Below are positions 29,996 through 39,889 of a stretch of 64,000 bases of DNA, in pieces. Each line of letters begins with the position of its first letter. Within the stretch, counting starts at the first letter, position 1. The translations under genes and the position numbers were made by a program. The notes under the pieces were generated by a model, which was given only the letters and a program-made list of their open reading frames with translations, did no database searches and was not told where the DNA came from. The stretch lies in contig NZ_CP040977.1 of assembly GCF_006364435.1 (NCBI RefSeq), forward strand, positions 496,001 through 560,000. Direction: 5' to 3'. This stretch comes from Candidatus Methylopumilus universalis. Lineage in GTDB: Bacteria > Pseudomonadota > Gammaproteobacteria > Burkholderiales > Methylophilaceae.

Positions 29996-31711
29996 TTATT
30001 TTTTACTATCTAATTTTGCTTTTAATAAGGCGCCAAGATTAGTTGTGCCGGCATTATCAGAACTTTCTTCAGCCTCTACTTTTTTCTTAGCCGCTTTAGG
30101 TTTAGTTGCATTTTTAGCTTTAAATGAAAGCTGAATTGTTTTTTCTTTTGCGTCGACATTAAGAATTTTAACTTCAATTTCGTCGCCAACTTTAACAATA
30201 GCCGAAGCGTCGTCAACTTTATCTTCACTTACTTCGCTAATATCAACTGTACCTTCAACCTGGTCAGCTAAAGTTACTAAGATGCCTGTAGCATCTGCAG
30301 ACTTAACTGTGCCTTTAACAAAACTACCTTTGTCATTAGCTTTTGTGAAGCCTGTAAAGTTATCGCCTGATAATTGTTTAAGACCAAGAGAAATTCTTTC
30401 TTTCTCAACATCGATCGCCACGATGAGCGCTTCGAGTTCGTCACCCTTTTTAAAGTTTCTAATAGCCTCTTCACCTGTTTTATCCCATGAGATATCAGAT
30501 AAGTGGATAAGACCATCTATGCCACCATCAAGGCCAATAAAGATACCGAAGTCAGTGATTGATTTAATCGGACCGCTAACTTTGTCACCTTTTTTGTGTG
30601 TTTCAGAGAACTCTGCCCATGGGTTTGATTTACATTGCTTCATACCCAATGAAAGTCTTCTTCTGTCTTCATCAATTTCAAGAATCATCACTTCAACTTC
30701 GTCGCCGAGTTGTGCAATTTTTCCTGGGTGAATATTTTTATTAGTCCAGTCCATTTCTGAAACGTGAACTAGACCTTCAATACCTGCTTCAATTTCAACG
30801 AATGCACCGTAGTCAGTTAAGTTAGAAACTTTACCGAATAGACGTGTACTTACTGGATATCTTCTAGATAAGCCTTTCCAAGGATCATCATCGAGTTGTT
30901 TTAAACCTAATGAAACACGATTTTTTTCTTGATCAAATTTAAGTACCTTAGCTTCAACTTCATCACCAATATTTAAAATTTCAGATGGATGTTTTACGCG
31001 TCTCCATGCTAAGTCAGTAATATGAAGTAAGCCATCAATACCACCTAAGTCAACGAACGCACCGTAATCAGTAATATTCTTAATGATGCCTTTTACAGTC
31101 GCACCTTCAGTAAGCGTGCCAATAACAGCATCTCTGTCCGCACCTGAAGATTGTTCCATCACTGCTTTTCTTGAAACAACCACGTTGTTTCTTTTCTTAT
31201 CAATTTTAATAACTTTAAGATCCCATTCTTTGTTTTCAAATGGTGACGTATCTTTAACTGGTCTTACATCAACAAGCGAGCCTGGAAGGAATGCTGTGAT
31301 TCCGTTTACAGAAACTCTCAACCCACCTTTGACACGGCTACTTACAAAGCCTTTAACTACTGTGCCTTCGTTCATTGCATCTTCAAGATCAAGCCATGCT
31401 TGCATTTTCTTAGCTTTATCTCTTGAAAGGATCGTTGATCCAAAGCCATCTTCTAATTTTTCAATTGCAACTTTAACAAAGTCTCCCACTTTAACGTCAA
31501 GTTCGCCTTGGTCATTAAGGAATTCTTCTGCTTTGATAACACTTTCTGATTTAAGACCTGCGTTTACAATCACAAAGTCATTATCAATAGATATAACTTC
31601 TGCTGTAATTACTTCGCCCGAGCGCATTTCTTGAAGCGCTATGCTTTCTTCAAATAGAGCTGCGAAACTTTCTGTGGAATTTGATTCTGTATTTTTTGCT
31701 GTCGTTGCCAT
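29996..31711 (-). CDS. rpsA: 30S ribosomal protein S1
   Basis: Ribosomal protein that binds mRNA leaders and helps start translation. Six S1/OB-fold repeats are visible along 571 residues, the later ones with the regular pattern [29 protein letters not shown] followed by [25 protein letters not shown]. The C-terminal tail is lysine- and alanine-rich. Length is close to the 557-570 usual for the family. cmk lies upstream with an 85-base leader that can form hairpins, and ihfB follows after eight bases. Confidence 0.97.
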   Translation of the reverse strand: MATTAKNTESNSTESFAALFEESIALQEMRSGEVITAEVISIDNDFVIVNAGLKSESVIKAEEFLNDQGELDVKVGDFVKVAIEKLEDGFGSTILSRDKAKKMQAWLDLEDAMNEGTVVKGFVSSRVKGGLRVSVNGITAFLPGSLVDVRPVKDTSPFENKEWDLKVIKIDKKRNNVVVSRKAVMEQSSGADRDAVIGTLTEGATVKGIIKNITDYGAFVDLGGIDGLLHITDLAWRRVKHPSEILNIGDEVEAKVLKFDQEKNRVSLGLKQLDDDPWKGLSRRYPVSTRLFGKVSNLTDYGAFVEIEAGIEGLVHVSEMDWTNKNIHPGKIAQLGDEVEVMILEIDEDRRRLSLGMKQCKSNPWAEFSETHKKGDKVSGPIKSITDFGIFIGLDGGIDGLIHLSDISWDKTGEEAIRNFKKGDELEALIVAIDVEKERISLGLKQLSGDNFTGFTKANDKGSFVKGTVKSADATGILVTLADQVEGTVDISEVSEDKVDDASAIVKVGDEIEVKILNVDAKEKTIQLSFKAKNATKPKAAKKKVEAEESSDNAGTTNLGALLKAKLDSKK

Positions 31712-31796
31712 TAATTGTTACCTATAAAGTCCTACCTAGCGATAGGGATGTTAAAGTTAGCAATAGATCTTTGAAATCTATTACACCTAATATTGT
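31712..31796 (-). ncRNA. Candidate structured rpsA mRNA leader
   Basis: The 85 bases between cmk and rpsA contain, read on the minus strand, a seven-base hairpin AATAGAT/ATCTATT (31762-31782). A short CCTA-tetraloop-TAGG hairpin and several AGG/GGA motifs follow ahead of the ATG. In E. coli the rpsA leader folds into hairpins with exposed GGA and is autoregulated by S1. This may be an analogous element, but the hairpins are short and the claim is an inference. Confidence 0.3.
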
Positions 31797-32468
31797 TTAA
31801 GACGTTTGAGACTTTAAACTGAAGAGATGGGTGATGTTATCAACGGCATCAGATATGCTTAATGAGTCTGTATCTATTTCTATAGCGTCTTTTGTTTTCA
31901 AGAGGGGAGAGATTTCTCTTTGTAAATCCCGCTCATCTCTTAAAATAATTTCACTTAAAACCGAGGCCATATTAGCAGGGTTTCCTTTTGAGATCAACTG
32001 TTTATATCTTCTTTCAGCTCTGATTTGGGCGCTTGCAGTTAAGAATATTTTGATACCAGCATGCGGGAAAACTACTGAAGTCATATCTCTTCCCTCAGCA
32101 ACCAATCCAGGGCTTTTTTCAAAGCTCCTTTGAAACCCAAGAATCGCTTCTCTGAGAGCTCTGTGAACCGCAACTTCAGAGGCTCCTCGACCAGATTCCT
32201 CGCTACGTATAGCCTCAGATACATCTTTACCATTGAGTAAAATATGATCATTTTTAAAGCTTAAGTTAGCTTTCTCGAGAACTTTAAGAAGTAAAGCCTC
32301 ATTATTGAGGGGTATATTTTGTAAGCGACCTGCATAAGCGATCGTTCGGTAGATTGACCCTGAATCTAGATAGTGAAAATTTAGTTTTTCCGCAACAAGT
32401 TTAGCAACTGTTCCTTTTCCAGAAGCTGAAGGGCCGTCAATCGCGATAATAGGAACGTGAGATGTCAT
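31797..32468 (-). CDS. cmk: Cytidylate kinase
   Basis: Phosphorylates CMP and dCMP. The P-loop GPSASGKGTVAKLVAEKL is near the N-terminus, followed by LDSGSIYRTIAY, VAEGRDMTSVVFPHAGIKIFLTAS and RDERDLQREISPL, all typical of bacterial Cmk. The length of 223 is normal. Its ATG begins directly after the aroA stop with no gap. The neighbours aroA and rpsA give the conserved proteobacterial order aroA-cmk-rpsA-ihfB. Confidence 0.96.
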   Translation of the reverse strand: MTSHVPIIAIDGPSASGKGTVAKLVAEKLNFHYLDSGSIYRTIAYAGRLQNIPLNNEALLLKVLEKANLSFKNDHILLNGKDVSEAIRSEESGRGASEVAVHRALREAILGFQRSFEKSPGLVAEGRDMTSVVFPHAGIKIFLTASAQIRAERRYKQLISKGNPANMASVLSEIILRDERDLQREISPLLKTKDAIEIDTDSLSISDAVDNITHLFSLKSQTS

Positions 32469-33755
32469 TTATGTCTTTACTATACTTTCTAGGACCTCAA
32501 AGTAAGTTGGAAATGTTTTGTTAACACACGCCGGGTCGTTAATTGTGATTGGTATATTTCTTAGACTAACTAGAGAAAAACACATAGCCATTCGATGATC
32601 GTCATAAGTATCAATCTCAACATGCTCTTTAATCTTAAGAGGAGGTGTGATTTCTATAAAATCATTACCTTCAGTAACAGCCGCACCTAATTTTCTAAGT
32701 TCAGTTGCCATGGCTTTAATGCGATCAGTTTCTTTAACGCGCCAGCTTCCAATATTAAGAAGCTTAGTCGTGCCTTTTGCAAATAGGGCTAATACCGCAA
32801 GCGTCATCGCAGCATCTGGAATATGATTACAATCAAGATTTATTGCTTGAAGAGCAGCGACTTTTGTAACCTGAATAGATGCTTCAAGGATATTTATGTC
32901 AGCGCCCATAAGTACTAAAGCCTCAGCGAATTTCACATCACCTTGAATGCTATTTCTACCAATACCTTTAACTTCGATATCGCCGGCAAGCGCCCCTGCT
33001 GCTAAGAAATAAGAGGCCGATGAAGCGTCACCTTCAACAAATATTTCACCTGGGCTCACGTAGGAACTTGAACCGGGAATAACAAAATGTTTCCAGCCTA
33101 TTTTTTTAACATGTATACCAAATCGCGCCATTAGATTAAGCGTAATATCAATGTAAGGTTTTGAAATTAAATCACCCTCGATTTCAATAACCACTTCTTT
33201 TTTTGTAAGTGGCATTGCCATTAGAAGAGATGTTAAAAATTGACTTGAAATATCCCCTCTAATTTTTATAGGACCGTTAATCATAATTTCAGATGGAGAT
33301 ATCTTTAAAGGAGGATAACCTTCTTGACCGAGATAGGTTATATCTGCATTTAATTGCAAGAGCGCGTCAACAAGATCTTTAATAGGGCGTTCATGCATTC
33401 GAGGCAAACCGCTTAGCGTGTATTGGCCCTTGGAAAAAGATAATGCCGCAGTTAAAGGCCTAAATGCAGTACCCGCATTACCTAAAAAAATTTCAGCTGA
33501 TTTATTTTTAAAATTACCTCGAGTACCATGAATGAGAATGTCACCATTATCTTTTTGCGTAAGATCAACTTGAAGTTTTTTTAATGCATCAATCATATGA
33601 AGCGTGTCATCAGAAACAAGAGGCCCTATGATAGTTGTTGCACCATCTGCAATGGCAGACAAAAGAAGAATACGGTTAGTGATACTTTTAGATCCAGGGA
33701 GAGTAACTTGACCAGAAACAGATTGAACAGCTTTTAATTTCTTTTGATTTGTCAT
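32469..33755 (-). CDS. aroA: 3-phosphoshikimate 1-carboxyvinyltransferase (EPSP synthase)
   Basis: Joins shikimate-3-phosphate and phosphoenolpyruvate in the shikimate pathway. The motifs include [20 protein letters not shown], the highly conserved [31 protein letters not shown], and [21 protein letters not shown] and [14 protein letters not shown] in the C-terminal half. Length is 428 residues. The [10 protein letters not shown] glycine and following residues look like the class-I enzyme. It follows tyrA by nine bases and runs into cmk without a gap, so it belongs to a long aromatic and translation operon. Confidence 0.96.
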   Translation of the reverse strand: MTNQKKLKAVQSVSGQVTLPGSKSITNRILLLSAIADGATTIIGPLVSDDTLHMIDALKKLQVDLTQKDNGDILIHGTRGNFKNKSAEIFLGNAGTAFRPLTAALSFSKGQYTLSGLPRMHERPIKDLVDALLQLNADITYLGQEGYPPLKISPSEIMINGPIKIRGDISSQFLTSLLMAMPLTKKEVVIEIEGDLISKPYIDITLNLMARFGIHVKKIGWKHFVIPGSSSYVSPGEIFVEGDASSASYFLAAGALAGDIEVKGIGRNSIQGDVKFAEALVLMGADINILEASIQVTKVAALQAINLDCNHIPDAAMTLAVLALFAKGTTKLLNIGSWRVKETDRIKAMATELRKLGAAVTEGNDFIEITPPLKIKEHVEIDTYDDHRMAMCFSLVSLRNIPITINDPACVNKTFPTYFEVLESIVKT

Positions 33756-33764
33756 GCGCTTAAA

Positions 33765-34619
33765 TTATCGAGACCATTCGCTTCGAGTTTTGCTTGCATT
33801 TTCGAATAACATCAAAATCTTTTTTTCATCTTCATGCTCAATAGCTTCTTTTAGCAATTTGATTTGATTTTCAAAGTGCTTAATATCATCAAGGATAAAT
33901 TTTTTATTTGCGAGTGTAATGTCTTTCCACATCTCAGGAGAGCTTGCTGCAATTCTTGTAAAATCTTTAAATCCACTTGCAGCAAATTTTAAAAGTTCAT
34001 TTGCATTTGCTCTTTGGGTAATCATATCCACGAGTGAAAAAGCTAAAAGATGTGGAAGATGGCTGATTGTTGAAAATATTTTGTCATGATCGCTATGAGA
34101 CATATTTGAAACTATAGCGCCTGCATTTTTCCATAGCCCTTCAATTACCTCTTTTGCGCGAGGAGATGTATCATGATCTGGCGTTAAAATCACATTTTTA
34201 TCTTTAAATAAATCAATATGAGCTGCCGTTGCACCATGTTTTTCTGATCCAGCAATAGGGTGACCGCCAATAAACTGTGAGTATTGACTACCTAAAATTT
34301 GTTTTGCTGACTCAATAACACTTGTTTTGGTACTTCCAACATCAGTGATAATTGTATGTGAAGATAAATGAGGTTGAATCGTTTTAAGTATCAAGGGGAA
34401 TTGCGCCACCGGTGTTGCAATAATAATGATATGAGCCTCTGCAATATCTTTATTTAATTCTTGGCTCGTACGATCAATAAGTTTAAGTTTAATGGCATCA
34501 TTGAGATTATCTTGGTTTCTGCCGACGCCAACAATATCTGAAGCGAGACCTGATTTTTTTGCAGAGAGTGCAATAGATCCCCCGATAAGACCGACACCAA
34601 AAATAAGAATTTTATTCAC
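33765..34619 (-). CDS. tyrA: Prephenate (or arogenate) dehydrogenase
   Basis: NAD(P)-dependent dehydrogenase of tyrosine synthesis. It has the dinucleotide fold FGVGLIGGSIALSAKKSG, the catalytic region GGHPIAGSEKHGATAAHIDLFKDKNVILTP and SHLPHLLAFSLVDM. At 284 residues it is the stand-alone short type without chorismate mutase or ACT domain. Whether it uses prephenate, arogenate or both cannot be read from the sequence. The start is a GTG at 34619, directly giving MNKILIFGVGLIGG. bpt ends 14 bases upstream and aroA follows. Confidence 0.92.
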   Translation of the reverse strand: MNKILIFGVGLIGGSIALSAKKSGLASDIVGVGRNQDNLNDAIKLKLIDRTSQELNKDIAEAHIIIIATPVAQFPLILKTIQPHLSSHTIITDVGSTKTSVIESAKQILGSQYSQFIGGHPIAGSEKHGATAAHIDLFKDKNVILTPDHDTSPRAKEVIEGLWKNAGAIVSNMSHSDHDKIFSTISHLPHLLAFSLVDMITQRANANELLKFAASGFKDFTRIAASSPEMWKDITLANKKFILDDIKHFENQIKLLKEAIEHEDEKKILMLFENASKTRSEWSR

Positions 34620-34633
34620 TGTATATAGTTGAT

Positions 34634-35395
34634 TTATTTGATATTGTTTAACAATTGAATTGTATCATGTTCACTATTAAATGATCGCCATTCGTTATTG
34701 ATGAATAGCTCAAAAGGTTTAAAGTGAGTTTTGTAATTCATCTTTTTGCTTTCTTGAATCCAGTAGCCCAAATAAACATAATCTAATTTTTTTTCAGCAC
34801 ACCAATTAATGAGCCATAGTATGGAATAAGTTCCATAGCTGAATGATTTATCAGACGTATCAAAAAATGTATACACCGCAGAAATGCCGTCTTCAACTAT
34901 ATCGACAAAACTTACAATTTTTAAATCCCCTTGATCTTGAAATTGAATTAATCGACTATCAATATTGCTTTGTAATAAAAACTCACTGTACTGATTAACA
35001 TCATCATCCGTTGCTTTTATTTTTTCATGTCTATTTTTTTGATATTCCAAATAAAGCTTGAAATGATCCTCGTGAAAGGAAAGGGGAAGTACAGAAGTTT
35101 GAAGATGCTGATGATTTTTAATAATTCTTTTAGCGCTTTTTGAGCGCATAAAATCTTTAACATTAATACGAATAGGAATACATGCACTACAAAGTTCGCA
35201 ATAAGGTTTGTACGTAAATTTACCGCTCCTTCGAAAGCCTTTTTTTATAAGATCATCGAAGTGTTTTTGGCTAATAAGGTGATGAGGCGTAGCAACTAAT
35301 GATTGAGATGCTCGACCTTCTATGTAGCCACAGGCATAACTTGTTGTGACGTAGAATTGAATCTTATGACTTGATAATTCGTCAGGAAGGCTCAT
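34634..35395 (-). CDS. bpt: Aspartate/glutamate leucyltransferase Bpt
   Basis: Transfers leucine from Leu-tRNA to proteins with N-terminal Asp or Glu, marking them for the ClpS/ClpAP N-degron pathway. It is homologous to eukaryotic Ate1. The cysteine-containing N-terminal motifs are visible (YACGYIEGRASQSLV and YKPYCELCSACIPIRI), as are YLGYWIQESKKMNYKTHFKPFELF and the short C-terminus. Its length of 253 is usual. It overlaps aat, the Leu/Phe transferase of the same pathway, by four bases. Confidence 0.93.
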   Translation of the reverse strand: MSLPDELSSHKIQFYVTTSYACGYIEGRASQSLVATPHHLISQKHFDDLIKKGFRRSGKFTYKPYCELCSACIPIRINVKDFMRSKSAKRIIKNHQHLQTSVLPLSFHEDHFKLYLEYQKNRHEKIKATDDDVNQYSEFLLQSNIDSRLIQFQDQGDLKIVSFVDIVEDGISAVYTFFDTSDKSFSYGTYSILWLINWCAEKKLDYVYLGYWIQESKKMNYKTHFKPFELFINNEWRSFNSEHDTIQLLNNIK

Positions 35396-36078
35396 GTTTT
35401 AATATAAGTATTAAGTAGTTGAATAAATCGGTCACGAGAGATCTCTTTAGCACCTAAACTTAAAAGATGGTTCGTTTTCATCTGACAGTCTACCATCTTA
35501 ATGCCTATGTTTTTTAGATGCTGAATGGCAAGAACAAAAGCTATTTTAGAGGCGTCTCTTTCATAATGAAACATAGATTCACCAAAGAAAACGCCATCTA
35601 AAACTATTCCATAAAGGCCGCCGACGAGATTTTCATTAACGTAGATTTCAAAAGAATGAGCAATTTTTGATTGATGTAATTCTGTGTATGCATTAATAAT
35701 GCGATCGTCAATCCATGTGCCATCTTGGCCTTTTCTTTTAATCTCACTGCAATGTTTAATAATAGATGAAAAATCATTGTCTATTAAAAATCGATAATTA
35801 TTTTTCCTAATTTTCTTGGATAGTGACGATGAAATTATAAGGTCTTCAGGGAACAATATTAATCTTGGGTCGGGTGACCACCATAAAATAGGTTCGTGTT
35901 TATTGAACCAAGGAAATATTCCTTGCTTATAAGCCTCAATAATTTTTTTAGCTTCAAGTGTTTTTGATATTGCGATAAGGCCATTAGGTTCAATAAGCGC
36001 TTGATCAGTCTTAGGAAAGGGGTCATGATTACTAAGTAAAGCGATGGAACCGAATTCAGTTTTTATCCATTGAGCCAT
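35392..36078 (-). CDS. aat: Leucyl/phenylalanyl-tRNA-protein transferase
   Basis: Adds Leu or Phe to proteins with N-terminal Lys or Arg, creating N-degrons. Family motifs are AYKQGIFPWFNKHEPILWWSPDPRLILFP, the substrate region HSFEIYVNENLVGGLYGIVLDGVFFGESMFHYERDASKIAF and VDCQMKTNHLLSLGAKEISRDRFIQLL. Length is 228. It heads the minus-strand series and is divergent from the TraB/GumN gene with only 35 bases between starts, so the two must share a very compact promoter region. Confidence 0.95.
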   Translation of the reverse strand: MAQWIKTEFGSIALLSNHDPFPKTDQALIEPNGLIAISKTLEAKKIIEAYKQGIFPWFNKHEPILWWSPDPRLILFPEDLIISSSLSKKIRKNNYRFLIDNDFSSIIKHCSEIKRKGQDGTWIDDRIINAYTELHQSKIAHSFEIYVNENLVGGLYGIVLDGVFFGESMFHYERDASKIAFVLAIQHLKNIGIKMVDCQMKTNHLLSLGAKEISRDRFIQLLNTYIKT

Positions 36079-36113
36079 GTTTTTGTGAGGAAAGCTTAAT
36101 TTAATTTCAAGGT

Positions 36114-36968
36114 ATGAAACGTTTTTTAATATTAGTTATATTACTCTTAAATACAGTCTCATTTGCTAACGCTAGTGAGCGAGGATTATTCTGGAAATTA
36201 AAAGCACCGAATGGTTTGACGCATTATTTATTCGGCACTATTCATACAGATGACAATAGAATTATTAAGTTCTTGCCTGCCGTTAAAAAATCCATCAATG
36301 CATCTGATCTTCTTTTGGTTGAGATTACCCCTGGCGACCATTCACAAAATCTTTTTATGAAGAATTATTCTCTCGTATCAAACTTAAATGCTGAAGAGCT
36401 TAATCAAATTAAAAAACTTTCAGAATTTCATGTTATGTATTTCGAGAATGTCATAAGAATGAAGCCTTGGCTCTTGGCTATTATCTTCGACTCTCCTAAG
36501 CCCCATACCGAATTTAATCAAGATTATCTTTTAATGGCAATGGCTGAGGATTTAGATAAAGAAGTGTTAGGAATTGAGTCATCAAAAGAACATTTTGCTT
36601 CGATGGACTCCCTCTCGCTAGATGAACAACTAATGATGCTTAGAGCGGTTTTAAAAAAAACAGAGAAAGAAAGATTGTATGATTACAATCTGCTCATGAA
36701 GGAATATCTCTCGGCCGATGTTGAGCAAATACGTAAAACTGACGAACAATTAACAGGTAAGTTATTACCCAAAGCTTTGTGGGCTAAAATTAAAATTCAG
36801 CTTATGGATGAAAGAAATAAAAAGATGGCCATAAAAATTAAAGAGCTTGCACAAGACAAACAATTATTTATTGCAGTCGGAGCATCACATCTTTCAGGTA
36901 AGGATGGCTTGTTAAGTCAGTTAAGAGATTCAGGGTTTAAATTGACACCTTTAAAAGCATTTGAATAG
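36114..36968 (+). CDS. TraB/GumN family protein, exported
   Basis: Predicted periplasmic protein of 284 residues with a signal peptide (MKRFLILVILLLNTVSFANA). It carries the TraB/GumN (ChaN/Tiki-like) signature pieces: YLFGTIHTDDNRI near the N-terminus, the central QDYLLMAMAEDLDKEVLGIESSKEHF and the C-terminal IAVGASHLSGKDGLLSQLRDSGF. Related families contain metalloproteases built around the two conserved motifs, but the function of bacterial GumN proteins is not settled. An AAGG ribosome-binding site precedes the ATG. The next gene starts one base after its stop. Confidence 0.85.
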   Translation: MKRFLILVILLLNTVSFANASERGLFWKLKAPNGLTHYLFGTIHTDDNRIIKFLPAVKKSINASDLLLVEITPGDHSQNLFMKNYSLVSNLNAEELNQIKKLSEFHVMYFENVIRMKPWLLAIIFDSPKPHTEFNQDYLLMAMAEDLDKEVLGIESSKEHFASMDSLSLDEQLMMLRAVLKKTEKERLYDYNLLMKEYLSADVEQIRKTDEQLTGKLLPKALWAKIKIQLMDERNKKMAIKIKELAQDKQLFIAVGASHLSGKDGLLSQLRDSGFKLTPLKAFE

Positions 36969-36969
36969 T

Positions 36970-37746
36970 ATGAAACGACAGCTCATCTCATCTCGTGGCA
37001 ATCAGCATTTCAAGCACTTAAAAAAACTTAACGAGTCACCTCGTTATCGGCATGAGGTTCAGCAAACTATCTTAGATGGTATTCATCTTATCGAATCTTA
37101 TGCTGAGCGCTTTGGTTCACCCGACTCTGTGGCTTTAATTCAGGGCAGTGATATTGATAAAATTGCACCATATCTTAATGAAGATACACAAGTATTGGAA
37201 TTTCCAGCGGGGCTCTTTTCTGAAATAGCACCAGTGATATCACCTACAGGCATTCTTGCATCTATTAATATTCCACATTTAGAAACTCCAGAAAATCAAA
37301 ACTGTATTTTATTGTTAGAAGATATTCAAGATCCAGGCAACTTAGGTAGCATATTAAGATCTGCAAGTGCCTCAGGTGTAGATCTTGTTTACTTGTCTGA
37401 TCATTGCGCTGATATTTGGTCGCCTAAGGTATTAAGAGGCGGACAAGGCGCACATTTTTATTTGCCATGTATTGAGAATGCAGTTTTTTCTGATATTACA
37501 AAAGCATTCAAGGGAAAAATTTTTGCAACTGAATTAACTGGGAAATCTGTATTTAAAGAGAATTTAAAAGGACCTGTTGCTTTTATTTTTGGTAACGAGG
37601 GCAATGGGCTTCAGTCAGAAACAATAGGCTTAGCTTCCGATTCAATTCATATACCTATGGAAAAAGGTATTGAATCTTTAAATGTTTCCGCTGCTGTATC
37701 GATTTGTTTATATGAAAAATATAGACAAGAAAATTCTAATGTTTAA
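36970..37746 (+). CDS. TrmH/SpoU family RNA 2'-O-methyltransferase
   Basis: SPOUT-class methyltransferase. The N-terminal part (about residues 1-95) resembles a substrate-binding L30e-like domain. The knotted catalytic domain has motif 1 LLLEDIQDPGNLGSILRSAS, motif 2 FIFGNEGNGL and motif 3 IPMEKGIESLNVSAAVSICLYE. The target RNA (rRNA or tRNA) cannot be named by eye. I start it at the ATG at 36970, one base after the TraB stop, rather than the TTG at 36961, giving 258 residues. Its end overlaps convergent hslO by 11 bases. Confidence 0.9.
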   Translation: MKRQLISSRGNQHFKHLKKLNESPRYRHEVQQTILDGIHLIESYAERFGSPDSVALIQGSDIDKIAPYLNEDTQVLEFPAGLFSEIAPVISPTGILASINIPHLETPENQNCILLLEDIQDPGNLGSILRSASASGVDLVYLSDHCADIWSPKVLRGGQGAHFYLPCIENAVFSDITKAFKGKIFATELTGKSVFKENLKGPVAFIFGNEGNGLQSETIGLASDSIHIPMEKGIESLNVSAAVSICLYEKYRQENSNV

Positions 37747-38623
37747 CCGAATTATTTGACTCGTTAAATACAAAAACTACTTCATCTTCTGAATATTTGT
37801 AACATTCATTGCAGAAATCGCAGTGAATCGTAATCGACGCTTGTTCTTCGATGATAGATTCACACTCTTTTTTCCCAATAAGGCGAAGCATATTTTCCAC
37901 ACTTTTTTTAGAGCAGCTGCAATAAAAACTAAGATAGGTAGGATCGTATAGGCGAATTGTCTCTGTTAAAAATACATTCTGAAGAATTTCAGATGCCTCT
38001 AATTCTGGACCAAGTGAATTAAAAGATTGGTTGGCAGATTTCACAACACTTTCCCAAACCCCTCTCATTTCATCCTGATTTAATTCCTGTGTTGAAGAAT
38101 TAAATGGAAGTTTTTGAATAAGAAGCCCACAGAAAATATCATTTTGAGAATGAATCCAGAGTTTGGTTTGGATCTGTTCTGACCTTAACATATAATTTTC
38201 AAGGAGCTCGCTGATTGAATTCCCTTCCATAGGCACGATACCTTGATAAGGCGTCTTTGCATTTTTTTGTACTAAAGTAATAATGAAGTGACCTTCTTTT
38301 ATAAGGTCAATGGGCGATAGAGATTCTATAGGGCCGCTCCATTTTACTGTGCCCCGCATACCTAAATTTCCATTGCATTCAGCAATTAATAATTTTAGTG
38401 GTCCATTGGTTTGAATTTGTAATGTGAGTGAGCCATCTAGCTTAAGAGTGGAAGCTAGAAGGGCACTTGCCACCATAAGTTCTCCGAGAGCGGTATGAAG
38501 ATTTTTTGGAAGTGCTTGATGTTGTGTGGCCTCTTCGATTGTATGACTTAACTTCACATAGTTACCTCGAATGTCCGTATCTTCAAAAATAAATCGATAT
38601 AATTTGTCTTCTGAGTTATGCAT
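37736..38623 (-). CDS. hslO: Redox-regulated chaperone Hsp33
   Basis: Chaperone that becomes active on oxidation. The C-terminal zinc centre is complete: a CxC pair (FYCSCSKKSVENMLRLIG) and a CxxC pair (IHCDFCNECYKYSEDEV), the four cysteines that bind zinc when reduced. The N-terminal domain (LGELMVASALLASTLKLDGSLTLQIQTNGPLKLLIAECN) is typical. Length is 295. It lies downstream of gluQ with a five-base gap and converges with the TrmH-type gene. Confidence 0.94.
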   Translation of the reverse strand: MHNSEDKLYRFIFEDTDIRGNYVKLSHTIEEATQHQALPKNLHTALGELMVASALLASTLKLDGSLTLQIQTNGPLKLLIAECNGNLGMRGTVKWSGPIESLSPIDLIKEGHFIITLVQKNAKTPYQGIVPMEGNSISELLENYMLRSEQIQTKLWIHSQNDIFCGLLIQKLPFNSSTQELNQDEMRGVWESVVKSANQSFNSLGPELEASEILQNVFLTETIRLYDPTYLSFYCSCSKKSVENMLRLIGKKECESIIEEQASITIHCDFCNECYKYSEDEVVFVFNESNNSVKH

Positions 38624-38628
38624 AAAAT

Positions 38629-39507
38629 TTAAATTTCAATAGTTTTTATTTTGGGCACAAGTGAGATGTCCCATAATTGAATAGCTGTGGTCCAAAAGTT
38701 TGTAAGTGTATTTTCTTTTCTAATAACTTCATAGTCTTGTCCAAGAAATTTAAGGCATGCAATTAAATTATCTTTTACGTTTGAAATGTTAATAGGCATA
38801 GATTGGTTTTCTTTACTTAGTTTTTTTTGATTTAAAGTAGCCACAGGGACATGGCCATAGGTGACTTTAGGTAGCGATAAAATTTTTTGTAAGTATATTT
38901 GTCTTGATGAAGAGTCAATGAGGTCGCTTCCTCTTATGATGGTATTGATATTTTGCAATGCATCATCAATCACTACAGCAAGTTGATACGCATAAATGCC
39001 ATCTGATCTTTTTAAAATAAAATCTCCAAATTCTTTTAATATATTCTGTTTAATCCCGCCTTGAATTTTATCTTCAAACTCTATGAATAAATCTTCTACT
39101 TTCACTCTTAAGGCGTGATGATTTGAATCTAATATTTTATTTCTGCAAGTCCCCGGGTAAATCATTCCATCAATACCAGTTATGGCTGAGTCGGCAATTT
39201 CTTTTCTGCTACATTCGCAATAATAGGTAATTTTTTTTTCATTTAATTTCGATAAGAAAGACTGGTATATATCTAGTCGGTGGCTTTGATAAACAACTTC
39301 ATCATCCCAATGGAAACCATGCTGATGAAGCGTATCCAAAATTGTTTTGTCACTTCCTTTGACAGTTCTTGGTTGGTCGAGATCTTCTATGCGCACCTTC
39401 CAAATACCATGTTGGTGTTTAGCATCAAGATAACTTGCGACTGCGGTAATTAGTGATCCAAAATGCATTGGGCCTGTTGGAGAAGGTGCGAAGCGACCAA
39501 TATACAT
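38629..39507 (-). CDS. gluQ: Glutamyl-Q tRNA(Asp) synthetase
   Basis: Truncated relative of glutamyl-tRNA synthetase that attaches glutamate to queuosine 34 of tRNA(Asp). It has the HIGH-type motif FAPSPTGPMHFGSLITAVASYLDA, the zinc-binding YYCECSRKEI with a later cysteine in YPGTCR, and a KMSKS-like loop NQKKLSKENQ. There is no anticodon-binding domain, and 292 residues is right for the family. It implies that the cell has queuosine tRNA. It sits between the DUF3301 gene (immediately upstream) and hslO. Confidence 0.93.
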   Translation of the reverse strand: MYIGRFAPSPTGPMHFGSLITAVASYLDAKHQHGIWKVRIEDLDQPRTVKGSDKTILDTLHQHGFHWDDEVVYQSHRLDIYQSFLSKLNEKKITYYCECSRKEIADSAITGIDGMIYPGTCRNKILDSNHHALRVKVEDLFIEFEDKIQGGIKQNILKEFGDFILKRSDGIYAYQLAVVIDDALQNINTIIRGSDLIDSSSRQIYLQKILSLPKVTYGHVPVATLNQKKLSKENQSMPINISNVKDNLIACLKFLGQDYEVIRKENTLTNFWTTAIQLWDISLVPKIKTIEI

Positions 39508-39822
39508 TTAAGAAACTGTATTGATGTAGGGTGGAATATGCCAGTTATGTAAGTGCTTGCCCAAGAGGAAGAGATTACATTTGATTCGATCATTTGTGGA
39601 GCTACTTACCATGAATTCGTAACATCTTAATATGGCAACCTGACCTTCTTCATTTCGTTTTAAAGTAATTTTTTCGCATGCAACCGTTTCGTCTAAAAAT
39701 TGTAGATCAAATTGTTTAGATAAATTTTTCCCAAACTGAATAGCAAGTTCACGTTTTGAGATTGAATCAATCCAAAACCAAACGATCACGATTAGTAAAG
39801 CAAGAAGGGTATATTCCAGCAT
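39508..39822 (-). CDS. DUF3301 family membrane-anchored protein
   Basis: Small protein of 104 residues with one N-terminal transmembrane helix (about residues 3-18, YTLLALLIVIVWFWIDS), then a soluble part containing RELAIQFGKNLSKQFDLQFLDETV and RCYEFMVSSS, which I recognise as the DUF3301 pattern common in beta- and gammaproteobacteria. No function is known. It ends directly where gluQ begins. Upstream lies the divergent amtB control region. Confidence 0.8.
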   Translation of the reverse strand: MLEYTLLALLIVIVWFWIDSISKRELAIQFGKNLSKQFDLQFLDETVACEKITLKRNEEGQVAILRCYEFMVSSSTNDRIKCNLFLLGKHLHNWHIPPYINTVS

Positions 39823-39889
39823 AAATGTAATTTAAAAAATGATCTTCATATCTTAAACGCGCTTCACCATCACTTAGTGGTTATTTTTA

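Noticed and set aside
31083-31634. 183-codon plus-strand open frame opposite rpsA
   Set aside because: Ser/Thr/Leu-rich translation with no family signature, fully inside the six-repeat S1 gene. Another frame at 30282-30731 is rejected for the same reason.
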